DNA of 64,000 nt from contig CM037836.1 of assembly GCA_021234535.1 (NCBI GenBank), positions 31,586,769-31,650,768 on the forward strand, read 5' to 3'. The DNA comes from Stichopus chloronotus. Lineage: Eukaryota; Echinodermata; Holothuroidea; Aspidochirotida; Stichopodidae. Positions within the stretch are counted from its first letter, which is position 1, and every line of letters starts with the position of its first letter. Both the position numbers and the translations under genes were made by a program. Shown one piece after another: positions 51,430-62,049 of this stretch. The notes under the pieces are model-generated. The model did not search any database, was not told the origin of the DNA, and worked only from the letters and a program-made list of their open reading frames with translations.

Positions 51430-51700
51430 ATTTGAAAACAATGAAAAGGATTTGTTTTAGTATCCCCAAGAAGCTAAAATATGGATTTTTTTGCATGATC
51501 CCCAAGAAGGTAATGTAAGTAAGTTTGCTTGCATGATCTCAAGAAGATAATGTAAGTGTTACTGTGCATGATCCCAAGAGTAATACAAGTATTGCTTGCA
51601 TGATCCCAAGAACTTAAATTGAATGGTTATATCATACCCAGAAAGATACAATAAGGATTGCTTGCTTGATCTCCAAAAGAGATAAACTAAGGATTCCTTG
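51430..51700 (+). repeat. Degenerate ~30-40 bp tandem repeat
   Basis: About seven units share GCATGATCCCCAAGAAG followed by TAATGTAAGT or a variant. Units drift from 30 to 45 bp and the last two (about 51645 and 51675) read GATCTCCAAAAGA. Also AT-rich. Confidence 0.75.
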
Positions 51701-52754
51701 TTTAGAAACGCCTGTCCCAGAGAATCGGCAAAAGTCTTCCTTTCGTTGATTTAGTGAATCCTGTTTTGTACAGTGTAGATGTTGGTTGATTAATTTGGAT
51801 GGATTGAATAATTCTGCTATGGTTTGGTCTTTCATCTCATGTGCCAAGCACGAAAGGAGTCTGGTAAAGTATACTTCATGACTGGGTTGAGCTAAATCCT
51901 GGTACCCAATTACTACCGGTATTCGCAGTACCAGTGGCTGACTTGATCATGGGTGGCACCAGTATAGTGTGGAATCCTCCACAGTACCGCCTAAATTTAT
52001 CGGTATACGTACCATCTCAAACGAATAAGCAAAAAAATGTTTTTGTCAATTGTAGCATTAATACTCACATATCAACATCAAAATGGACCGAAAATGAATT
52101 ACAAATCCAATTCAAAATATCTCATTTCGATATCTCACAAAAAAAGTGAACTCAAGACTTATGAAGGACAATGTGTTTTTCGCTGTAAACAATAGTAGTT
52201 GGCCTAACCTGATGAACAGTGCTCCACAGTAATAGCATTTCAACAACAAACCCTACTCAGTTTCAACAGATTCTTCGTTGAAAAAGTATAATCATAGAAA
52301 CACACATTAGACCAGAATGACGTCAAGTGAACCACTCAAAACTGAAGAAATGAAATGGAAAATAATTCACGGCATCCTGGTTTGTATGGCAAAACTGCTC
52401 TGCATTCAATATTTGACATAATGCATGTACGACCTAAGACTTTGTTTGTTTCATATCTGACTACATCTTGTTGGAAAACAAAATGCACCTTGTTGGTATT
52501 TTGAGATTACCTGATAATATTTAGGTAAAACTGTGACCCAAAGTTTAGCTGTTTGCGAGTTTTATTATCCTAAAACTTTGGATTTGTGTTACATGGTTTT
52601 ATGAGAACAGCTTTTCCCTTACAGAGTTTGGGCTTTACTTATTGTTCCCTGATGTCATTCTAGTTTATATATATTTCTCTGGTTATAGCAGACTCCGCCC
52701 ACATTAGGCGAAACAACATTGAGCAAGCAACTGGCTAACTTCCGTGTATGGTGG
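51701..52754. other. Unassigned AT-rich sequence
   Basis: No gene or repeat family recognised. Confidence 0.4.
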
Positions 52755-53010
52755 TTCTAAAGGAGTATACTGTACAGGAGGTGTATATCACAGATGCAAA
52801 AGTAGCACAGAAACTTCGCTAGCAGACCAAAAGGCTGGCAATTACGGAAGGGCGGTGGCCAGATACACACACACACACACAAATTGCCAGATGCTAGACC
52901 ATGGTCAGTACGGTAATGCATAGGTTATATGAGGTGAATACGTCGCTAGCGAATTCCCAAACCAGTAAGTTTTGGGGATTCTAAAGGAGTATACTGTACA
53001 GGAGGTGTAT
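52755..53010. repeat. 32 bp perfect direct repeats flanking a DIRS fragment
   Basis: 52755-52786 and 52979-53010 are identical (beginning TTCTAAAGGAGTATACTGTA, ending GGAGGTGTAT). The 192 bp between them is the DIRS-derived sequence. Beyond the repeats the two flanks differ. Confidence 0.92.
52787..52978 (+). mobile_element. DIRS-derived solo terminal repeat, copy 3
   Basis: Begins ATCACAGATGC, passes through AACTTCGCTAGCAGACCAAA, GGCTGGCAATTACGGAAGGG, a CA microsatellite and ATTGCCAGATGCTAGACCAT, and ends GTTTTGGGG. Only a right terminal repeat plus adjoining internal sequence remains, with a left edge that faintly recalls the element's AATTCACAG start. Confidence 0.8.
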
Positions 53011-56000
53011 GGTCTGCTCTAAGGTAAAAATTGAGATAGGCCCACCAATAATGCTGACATTTTATGAAATTGATTTATAATCATGAATAAATAGGCAGCA
53101 TCTAAAAAGATCATTTTTGCAGTATTTATACTAGTAGGTGTCAGGATTTCTTTCCATCAATGAGAACTGAAGTTCAGCAGTAATTTAATGAAGCTACAGT
53201 AATTCACGTAGCCTGCCTGAGATTGCCCTAGCGTAGGTGCCTGGTGTAATGTTAGTAATAGATTTGAAAATAGGGCACCTAAGTTTGTCAGCCTTTGGCA
53301 AAAACACCTCAACACACAGATAACAGCAAATTTCCATACAAGACATCAACATCTAGGTGAAATTTGTGTCTAAGGACCTCCCTTCTTCTATTTAATTATT
53401 TAGGGCTTCAGCAATGATAGAAAAGTTTACCACACGAGGACACTTTGCGGCATAGAACCAGGGTTGGCATCCAGGCCCAAGCTTTTTTTTTTCTGATTGA
53501 TTTTGAAGGTAAGAATAGGCGATGCAAAGAATCTTCTGGCAACAGTATGGTCGCACTTTTTCTTCTGACTTGCAAAATATTGATTAGAAGCAAAAAACAT
53601 TGGCAAACTTGTACAAGTTAAACAATTTACGCCAACTTTTGTTACAGATTGAACGTGGATAAAAGATTTGAGATCGGGTTTGAGTGGATGTAATTATTTT
53701 CTAACATAACTGGCGGAAATCCATCTGTTCTCTATCGATGGCATATCGCAGGCTTAGCGGTACTCTTGAGACTGTACGATTGTGATCGTTTGCATTCCCT
53801 AAGTGGTGCATGTTGGTGTAAATTAGACCTAACAATGAACATTTTCCAATTTAAAACACATCTCAAACCCTACTGTAGCTACACAAATAATTTTTTTCCC
53901 TCCCATTTCATGTGTTTTTTTGTTGGCACATTTACTTGAAGCCATGAATACAAGTCACTGCATTACTTACTGCAGTATATATAGCTCAGAACTCATTTTG
54001 AGCACATGGATAGTACCAGTACTTAAGGGATTACTGGTACCTGGAGTGACACACATGCCAATACTGATTTTCCTGGTGCTGCCCAATCCCACTGCATAAA
54101 GAGGTTTATAGACATCAACTTAGTGTCAGGAAAATTGATAGGGCCTACTTAGTTTGTAGTGGCCATGCTGTGTTATTCTCCCTTATAGGTCCTTTCACAG
54201 TGCAGGATGCTGCATGATGTGGTAAGATACAATTAAAGTGGTGCATTGCTTTTTCATTACAAACGACTTTTCTCACAGGATTTGTTAAAATAGCTATTGA
54301 CTTGTTCCTGTTAATCATGTTATTTTTAGGGAGGGCAATGTTTTGTCACAAACAAATATGTCACCTCAGTGAGTGAGAAAATTTTTTCAGTGCCATTTTA
54401 TCATCAAGTTATTGTGTTGCACCTTCTTGCGCTTGGGGTGAGGAGATCTAAGTCAATACCATCGTTTGAACTTATTTTAATATTGCGTTACATCTTATCT
54501 TGTCTAGGATGAAAGGGCTTTTAGCAGGAAGTTGGTAGCTATAAATGTTCCTACAGGCAGGCACATAGCTTCAGGGACACCTGCCCAGCCACCAACAAAA
54601 ATAAAATTCCAAAAACTCTTCAACAGAATCCCCTGCTTTTTTGGATTGTAAATACAAGAAGAAAGGATGGAAAATCTTGCACAATTCTGCATCTATTGGT
54701 GTCAAAAAGAAAAGGAAGCTCGAAATAATTTAAAATTTGTCTAATATTCTCTTTTTTTGGGGGGGGAGAGAGGGGGAACAGACAGAATAGCTGTTGAAAA
54801 TAATAGGGTCAGTAGCAGACCATTTCACTGACTGACTAAAGTCTGTCTGGCTAAGGGGTAATGAATTAGGTGGGAGGGGCATGATTGTTCTTTAACAGAC
54901 CATCTGATTAATGAGAGTCTGTGTGGTTGTAGCCTTGGTAACTCTTAGTTCATGTAATGGATGTTTCTGAACCTTAGTTTATATTTCTGTCGCTCTTCTT
55001 GGTTCTACGTACCATACTGTGGTGATTGTGCATCATGGTTCCTAATCTTTCTCTTTTAAACAATGACTTGACCCTTTGCTTGTTCATGTATCCAAGTGAC
55101 TTCCAGGGTAGTATCCTGTGTCATACCCTCATCATCATTCCAAGGGTATAGCTTTACCAGCTGTGTGGACTTCCCTGCTCTCAGATTGAATAATACTACT
55201 ACACTTACATACCTACTGTCACTTGTACAGGCCAAGAAGTTACTTGTTGAACAAACAACAGCTACAGCACCCTGTCATGATATCAGACAGAAGGGGTCAT
55301 GTAAAAGGTCAACTGTCTAGATCTTGGGACCCCCTCCGGTCATTTAGGTGACTGGGGAATGTAAAAGAAAGATTGTAAGGTTTGACAAACTTTGGAACAG
55401 AGCAAATATGATTGAATTATTACTTATGTATGATGAATATGACAGAAGTCAAAAGAGGCAAAAGTAAAAACAACACATGTATTTTTTAGCCAACCAACTG
55501 TACTAATAAAATGTCATAAACCCTGGCAGAGTGCCAAGTCATGTTCCCACAGTAATCTTATCTCATAGCAAAGAATTTTCAGTTTTTTTTTTTTCCCCTT
55601 CTATAAATATATTTTTTCCCTTTTTTCTTTAAATAATAATTGCAACTGGCCATGAGAACCAATCTGAATGCTTTATCAAAGACTTAGGCCACACCAGGCA
55701 CACCCCACTTTGAGAAAAGTGTGATTTTAGTGGGATCTGAAATAATGTCAGGAAGATCTATGGAGGTACAGTAGAATGAACTGTGTGGAGCTGTGAAGGG
55801 ATATACAAATCAAGAGATACACAAGGATGAGACACATGTAGCCAGCTAGGTAGAGTTACCTGAAGTAGGCAGGGAAAACATAGTTTAAAAGGTGTTATTA
55901 ATTACAGTACTACAAAATGTTATTGATTGCTTCTCTTGTACTGTATCATGTTGAACATGCTGAAAAATCTCTATTTTTCTGTGCAGATCTCATTTCTGTA

Positions 56001-56529
56001 TACCTTGATCTCACCCCCCACCCATCATCCCATGCATTGACCCAACCCACTTACCCCACCAATCCATCTCCTTCAAACCATAATCCATCCTTCTACCAAT
56101 CCATCTCACTCACACCCATCTCTCATCCCTCCACATTCTTTTGACTATCCTCCATCTGCACTTCAGTACCTTACACTGTCATGTCACTGTTTCACTGTGT
56201 CATTACACTGTCAATTATATTGCTTTAATGTCAAGTTGCATAATTCGTGGTGATACCTTGATGCTGTATGCTTATGTGCTTCAGTTGTCACTTATTATCC
56301 AGTAAACCTTACTTCCAGATGGACTTTTGGCATAGATCAGGAGAGCTCTCAATGGAGATATTAAAATGTTGACCATGTCAGCAGACTTCTTTCTCTTTTA
56401 AGGGGTTTCTTTTTGGTTCCTGATGGTAGCAAAGGAACCTGCAGTATGCAATATCACTGTGGCGTATGCATGTGTGTGTGTGTATGTGTGCGTATGTGAC
56501 GGATGAGAAAGCAAGGTACGTTATGCAAT
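53011..56529. other. Mostly unassigned sequence
   Basis: A 9 bp stem-loop (GTACCAGTA at 54013, TACTGGTAC at 54032), a GGGGGG tract near 54758, and CT-rich and T-rich stretches at 55580-55630 and 56000-56150. No gene recognised. Confidence 0.4.
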
Positions 56530-56700
56530 AACTCAATAACCGAGTGGTGAATGTGACCAAGTGAATATTTTTCAAAGTTGGTTGTATGTGTATGATACTG
56601 AGTAGATGGTGCCCTTTTATTTTTGGTGAAGGTCAAAAGTCATTTGGGATTACCAGTGACAAAAAAGTGAATTTCTTTTTATTGCTGTAACTTGGTGTCC
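56530..56700 (+). repeat. AGGTCA-type dispersed repeat, another copy
   Basis: Contains TTTCAAAGTTGGTTGTATGT, GAGTAGATGGTGCCCTTTTA and AAGGTCAAAAGTCATTTGGG, aligning with 3380-3490. Its DR1-like site (56630-56642) has one mismatch in the second half-site. Confidence 0.7.
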
Positions 56701-56722
56701 ATAATGTTCAAATGGTAACATA

Positions 56723-56852
56723 AATTCACAGCAGGTACTCCCTCACCTCATATATCCTATGCATTACCGTATTGACCATGGTCTAGCATTGGGCAATTTT
56801 GTGTGTGTGTGTGTGTGTGTGTATCTGACCACCGCCCTTCTGTAATTGCCAG
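56723..56852 (+). repeat. Left inverted terminal repeat of DIRS copy 4
   Basis: AATTCACAG through CCTATGCATTACCGTATTGA, CCATGGTCTAGCATTGGGCA, a (TG)n tract and ACCGCCCTTCTGTAATTGCC. Complementarity to the right end may extend a little further, through CAGCC. Confidence 0.85.
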
Positions 56853-57375
56853 CCTTTATGGTCTGCCAGTGAAGTTCCTATCTGCTCTTATCTTCCTTGG
56901 TTTTCCAAGTTTTGCATCATAATCTGACTAATCCTCATCCTTTCCAACCTCTTTGGACCCGTTTTGGATGAGTGTCCTTCTTATTCCATGTCTTTTTCAC
57001 GTTCTTTCGACACTTGTGTTGCGTCTGAGCTAGGCCTCAGGCGTGTGGTAGTGTTACATTATGTTGTGCGTTGTTATATATGTAACGTTGTTAGGCTTCA
57101 TGTTTGGCCATCTCATGTGTATCTCATTTCTCGTATTCACTTGACTTAGGGGGACATTTTTCCCCTTGCTGTTTTTACTCTTATTTCCTTGTGCCGCAAA
57201 GCTCGTCGTGGGGGATTTATTCCTCCATGTGAGCCTCAGGCCTACAGTTGTGTTTAGTAGCTAGAGTCGGAGGGGGTAGGTTCCCTGCTCAGCCTCTCTA
57301 CGTCTTAATTTAAGTGGTACATTGTACATATTACGTTGAGTATTAAATCCTTAGCCTCTCCGTCCTTCAGATAGA

Positions 57376-58185
57376 ATGGAGAGAACTCAGGATGTCTGTT
57401 CTTTCTGCAAACGCTTTCACCCGTTTAGTTCATGGGACTCCCATGAGCAGTGCCCTCAGTGCCGGCCTTGCGAGGAAGGCCTCCCCTGTTCCATCTGCCG
57501 CGTGTGGCCTCCGGAGAGTTGGGCATTTACCTCGGAATGGTTGCGGAAGCGTGAAGAGCAACGGGGAGAGATGACCCCAAAATCCTGCAAAAAGAAATCT
57601 GCGGCCGGCCAGTTGTCTCCCCAACCAGCGTCGGATCGCTGTACCCGGGACTCTCCGATCGATTGCCACACCTGGGACCCGGAACCCAAAGGCCGTACCA
57701 TGGCTTCCGCGACGGAGCGCTGTTCACGGGATCTGGATATTGAGAGCCCTACCCATGATTCCAGCTGCCCTAATCCACACGGTCCTCCGACAGCTCCAGA
57801 ACACGCCGGCGGACCTTCTACTAGTGGCCCTGTGCTGGCCGAACCAGCCGTGGTTCCCGCTCCTCCTCCGGCTACTCAGCGACCTACCGTTCCTCTTCCC
57901 GCCAGTTCCGGACCTCCTCACTCTGCGGAGCGGGGCTCTCCGTCACCCGGACCTCGCCTCCGTCCGGCTGGCTATGCTAGCGAAGTACTCACCTCATATT
58001 ACAACCTGCCCGCCTCCCCACTTCAGGATTCGCACATTAGGGCGACAGGTCCGCCACAGTGCGTTTTACACTTGCTCCCACCCACGCCTTCCTTGTTCTA
58101 CGTGCGGCACCTGCGACCGATATTTGTGGGACTCCGTTTGCCGACGACGTCAACAGTCGATCTTCGTCCACGAGGAGGTAGGTAA
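57376..58185 (+). CDS. DIRS Gag-like ORF1, partial/chimeric
   Basis: 269 codons, GC-rich in an AT-rich region. Residues 8-44 form a Cys/His cluster: C8-x2-C11, H15, H23-x2-C26-x2-C29-x2-C32, C38-x2-C41 and W44, with the D-x-H-x2-C-x2-C spacing found in DIRS ORF1 proteins; a zinc-binding role is inferred. A W and K/R-rich stretch (residues 49-60) follows, then a long Pro/Ser-rich, probably disordered middle (residues 120-190). Residues 201-209 are encoded by the ICR remnant and match the frame kept in copy 1, so the C-terminal third probably derives from a 3' element segment joined by the internal deletion. The ATG is the first in frame after an upstream stop. In a complete element Gag would package RNA in cytoplasmic particles; this copy may be inactive. 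Confidence 0.7.
   Translation: MERTQDVCSFCKRFHPFSSWDSHEQCPQCRPCEEGLPCSICRVWPPESWAFTSEWLRKREEQRGEMTPKSCKKKSAAGQLSPQPASDRCTRDSPIDCHTWDPEPKGRTMASATERCSRDLDIESPTHDSSCPNPHGPPTAPEHAGGPSTSGPVLAEPAVVPAPPPATQRPTVPLPASSGPPHSAERGSPSPGPRLRPAGYASEVLTSYYNLPASPLQDSHIRATGPPQCVLHLLPPTPSLFYVRHLRPIFVGLRLPTTSTVDLRPRGGR
57976..58000 (+). repeat. ICR remnant in DIRS copy 4
   Basis: GCTAGCGAAGTACTCACCTC then ATATT is complementary to the right outer end (GAGGTGAGTACGTCGCTAGC). The half complementary to the left end, present in copy 1, is missing. Confidence 0.75.
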
Positions 58186-58258
58186 GCACCAGGTTAGGGT
58201 TGTTCTTCACCCACTCTTCCTCCAGATCGACACTTCGCCGTCGACCTGGGCTTTTTCA
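58181..58258 (+). promoter_or_regulatory. Possible splice donor and acceptor pair in DIRS 3' region
   Basis: AGGTAGGTAAGCACC and, about 75 bp on, a pyrimidine-rich stretch ending CTTTTTCAG are both conserved in position in copy 1 (TAGGTAAGCACC near 10853; CTCTTTCGG near 10919). They could bound a short intron, or simply be conserved element sequence. In copy 1 the AG is lost. Confidence 0.25.
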
Positions 58259-58263
58259 GCCTG

Positions 58264-58409
58264 GGAATTACAGAACGGCGGTGGCCAGATACACCACATG
58301 CATACACACACAAAATTGCCAGATGCTAGACCATGGTCAATACGGTAATGCATAGGTTATATGAGGTGAGTACGTCGCTAGCGAATTCCCAAACCAGGGA
58401 GTTTTGGGG
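58264..58409 (-). repeat. Right inverted terminal repeat of DIRS copy 4
   Basis: GAATTACAGAACGGCGGTGG, a CA-rich tract, ATTGCCAGATGCTAGACCAT, GGTCAATACGGTAATGCATA, GAGGTGAGTACGTCGCTAGC and a GTTTTGGGG end. Confidence 0.85.
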
Positions 58410-59745
58410 ATTTTAGGATAAGATAGATTGGTAGGAGGAGGAAATGTAGTAACGTTAATCTCATTAATATGAAAGGATCAAAAGGTTGGAAAGTGATGCT
58501 TTATTGATATCTCTCCAACAAAACATTTTAAATGGATGGTGTAATGGAAAATTTTGTTTGTCTGTGAGAAGTGCATATGATGACCTCTTTTGACACCACT
58601 AAACCTCATTTGACCTTTGTGACCATTTTGTGGTGTGTGGATAGGTCTTTTTGAGACAGACCAGAAATCCAATTATACTACCATCTGATGATGCCCCTAA
58701 GTCAAGTTACTGAAATTTTAGTGAAAACTTGATGTAAATGAAAGTGCAGCACCACAGATTGTTCTGAACAAAGACTTGTATAGATGCACACGTATGTAAG
58801 TTGTTGTGGCATTGCTTCTGTTTAGAAGATACACACACGAAACTACTGTACTGTACTGTAAGTAAATGGGAATGGAGTAATTCCTCCATCCAAATCAGTT
58901 AAGACGTGGTTGATCTCAATTAATCATTCCACCCACCAATAGAAAAAACTCTAGGGTATCAGCTTTGATATATGATAGGAAGGCTGCTAAATGACCTTGA
59001 TTTTTACCACTGCCCTGCCATTTTAGACCTGATTTGAGGCTTGGTTTAAAGTTAGAGTATCTTCACATTTGGATCCAAAGTGCCCTTGGGCTCTAGTGTT
59101 TTGTTTTTTTTTGTAGGGAAATGCCAGTGAGTAAAGAATGATTACTGCACTAAAAACATATTTCCTGTTGGGCTTTTTGGTAATATATTATGGTAGCCTA
59201 ACAGCATTTTAGGCAACCTGAGCCCAAAATAAATTTTCTGAAAGTTGGCACCATCACACGATATGTACTTTTATACATTGTGGCCCACTTCACAGCTCAA
59301 AACTAATGAGGAACGTGTGCTTTCACCCTCCTCTACCTCTACTCCACAGAGTACCCTCTCTAGCAAAAGTCATGGCAACCTGCAACTTCGCTTTGCTTTA
59401 CTGAACTCACACTGCATTAACACTGCTATTGTCCGCAGTTTTAATCCAACTGTCTGACTCTTTGTGACCAGCCACACCGGTTAGTGATAATGGTATTACT
59501 CACTACCGAACAAACATGTGGCTTTCTGAATGGTTATGTTAGACAAAAACCAGTAAATACACCCTTTCAATCATGTATACCAAATACTCAATCCACCTTC
59601 ATTCTTTAGCAACAGGTAAAATAACTTTTTTTTTAACTGTATTCTTTACTAATGCTTGATATTTTTCAAGTTATAAGTGGAACAATCTTAGCAAATGTTC
59701 CAGAAGATTCCATGTACCTCCTATCCTTCGTGCGTTTTCAATAGG
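58410..59745. other. Unassigned AT-rich sequence
   Basis: 58565-58640 has GACCTC and TGACCTTTGTGACC words that may be a further weak antisense member of the AGGTCA repeat. Nothing else is recognised. Confidence 0.4.
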
Positions 59746-60745
59746 GAACTAGAAGAATTGAACTTGCAGGCAAATAAATCAAAGCCCATTAGATTGTGGA
59801 CATGAATGTTGCACTGATCCACTCAGTGTAAGGCCTACAAGATACATTGAAAGTTAGATTAATAACTTCGTACTGAAGCACAAACACTGTAACTTGTAGG
59901 CTATTTACAATGTAGGCCTGGTCTAGATGGTAACGCACAAGAAACATTGAAGTGCAGCCTAACTCACTGTATAGTCACACTACTGCAGTGACAAAAAGTT
60001 AGCAGACTTGTACATGCAAGTAATGCATGCAACTCAAGTTTACCTTCATCTCAATAAAAGTGTAATACTGGTACAGTACTTCAGCAGCAATGTTTGTCAT
60101 GTTATGGGTAGGCCTATCCTTGTTTGCCCTTGACTTTTTCATGCTAACTAATAATTCAAACAAGTAGAAGGAAACACTGACTCAACTTTCGCACTCAGAT
60201 GGTCATTCATATATAGTACATGTACCACGTAGAACACTAGAATGCGTGTACTTGTGCTGTGTATATATGTGCCAATACCAGTCTGAAGGTAGCACAGGAT
60301 TTCACTGCAGAACAGAATGTGAATCTTGTGTTGTAATCCTGTGCAGAACGTACACTCTGGAATAGGGCATTAGGGAATCCTAATGGTGTCCTGTGCAAGT
60401 TTCAGACTAGTAGTGTCAGTAGGGACATGGAAATGTGTTGGGAGCAATCAGTCAAATCCAAGATTCTCTCTTTTTGCAAATCATGATATTTCATTGGCAC
60501 CCAGTAATACACACTGGTGAAATTCAAAGGATGTTGCAAGCAGGCCAAAATGGCAATAAGCACTTTAATGAAACAGTACAAATGTCTGCATAACTGTTCA
60601 CCTTCACAGTGAATCTGCACTTTGAACATGCATGCACAAAAACATTTCTTGGGCACCAGTGCAGGTGAAAAAGAGATAAAGAAAGTGCTTGTCAAGATTT
60701 AGTACAGTAAATCCAAGAATCCAAGCTATGGGCTTCAATTAAATG
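59746..60745 (-). mobile_element. Dispersed ~1 kb repeat, copy 3 (inverted)
   Basis: The reverse complement begins TTAATTGAAGCCCATAGCTT and ends AATGGGCTTTGATTTATTTG with TTCAATTCTTCTAGTTCCC. It contains the TAAAGTGCTTATTGCC block equivalent to TTAAGTGCTAATCACC of copy 1. Inverted GAAGCCCAT and ATGGGCTT words mark the two ends. Confidence 0.65.
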
Positions 60746-61740
60746 TAAGCATAGGCCTGTGTCTGTAAACCAATCTGCAGCTTGACTGCTTAAAATAACT
60801 TTTGAACTTAACTGCAGAACTTTACTTCATTGATGTTGAGAGATCATGACAGGTAAAAATAATTCTTACAAATGATTGCTTACATGAAAATTCTCCCTAT
60901 TTGAGTTTATGACGTAATTTGTTCAATACTGGCAGTATTAGAAGGCCTATTTCAAAGGATGTTTTCAAAGTATTCAAGCTGACATTACCCATGTGTATGT
61001 ACTTCTTGAAGCAAGATTGCTTCTTAGATCATTTTACTCAGCACTATTGTGCACTTGCAGTGAACAAAAACACATACTTAAGGTCCATTGACGTTGTTTG
61101 TGGAGAGATGCCAGAGATCAGACTTGCTTTTAGTCATTTCAAATTCTAGTGTTTAGTTATTCGGCAAGATAGAATATTAATACACAAATCCCTACAGTAA
61201 AAGTAGTACTCTCCAACTATGCACAAATAGAAACAAGCTGGTATGGGTCTTGTGGATCGTGCCATGAAAGAAAAAGTTTTTAGCATTATCTTGGGCTACA
61301 AAAGCTTTTAGGTGGCAGGTTCCATGTATGATTGATCTTGATGGGTAAGTTTATCACACATAGTAATAGGCACTATACCACATCGCAGTTGTGAATATCG
61401 GGAGCCTGATGGGTTTCCCAGTGCTCGAGCTCTAGAACTAGTAGCCGGTGAAGAGGATTTTTGGAACACTGATGATCAGTGACATAAATCTGGTTCCTCT
61501 ATCATGTGACACTCTCCATTGTGGTGATTTATGAGAATACAATATTGTACTTACACAAATGGAAACTTAATCATCAAAATATTGAGAACAAACAGAAGTA
61601 ATAAGTGACCATAAACAGGAAAAGGTCCTCCTCAGCTACTCCAGGGCTCTCTGTTTGCATGTTAGTGATTCTGGCCATTCTAAAAAAAAAAGTAATAATA
61701 TTGGTAAGTGGGTCATAATTACTCACTTAGAGGAGAATTA
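60746..61740. other. Unassigned sequence
   Basis: No gene or repeat. It contains a cluster of restriction-site palindromes at 61424-61442. Confidence 0.4.
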
Positions 61741-62049
61741 AATCACAGTGGGTGCTCCATCCCCTCATATAACCTATGCATTAATGTATTGACTGTTATC
61801 TAGCATCTAGCAATTGTGTGTGTGTGTCTGGCCACTGTCCTTCCTCTAAAGGATGTGCAAAGAGCGTGATTAGCTTGGATGCAGATGCAGTTTCGCTGCC
61901 TAGACCAAAGGCTGGCAATTACGGTAGGACGGTGGCCAGACACACACACGTACAATTGCCAAATGCTAGACCATTGTCAATATGGCAATGCATAGGTTAC
62001 ATGAGGTGAGTACGTCGCTAGTTAATTCCTAAACTAAGCAGTTATGGGG
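61741..62049 (+). mobile_element. DIRS-derived fold-back, copy 5
   Basis: 309 bp. The left repeat AATCACAGTGGGTGCTCC to AGCAATTGTGTGTG and TGGCCACTGTCC, a short middle (GATGCAGATGCAGTTTCGCT), and the right repeat from GGCTGGCAATTACGGTAGGA to GTTATGGGG. Both arms survive around a small loop, so single strands could fold into a long hairpin. It is more mutated than copies 2 and 4. No target duplication is visible. Confidence 0.85.

Larger units (their letters stand above)
56723..58409 (+). mobile_element. DIRS-like retrotransposon, copy 4, with Gag-like ORF
   Basis: 1687 bp, the largest copy. The left repeat starts AATTCACAGCAGGTACTCCC and the right repeat ends GCTAGCGAATTCCC then GTTTTGGGG, the two being mutual reverse complements over about 130 bp with a TG/CA microsatellite inside each. 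Order: left repeat, ~500 bp leader, Gag-like ORF 57376-58185, a short ICR remnant at 57976-58000, then the right repeat. Reverse transcriptase, RNase H, methyltransferase and tyrosine recombinase genes expected in a full DIRS are absent, so it is an internally deleted, non-autonomous copy. No target duplication is seen, as usual for DIRS. Confidence 0.88.

Noticed and set aside
57740..58348. 202-codon frame overlapping the Gag-like ORF in another phase
   Set aside because: It has no Cys/His cluster, begins inside the other frame and runs into the terminal repeat. A shadow frame in GC-rich DNA.
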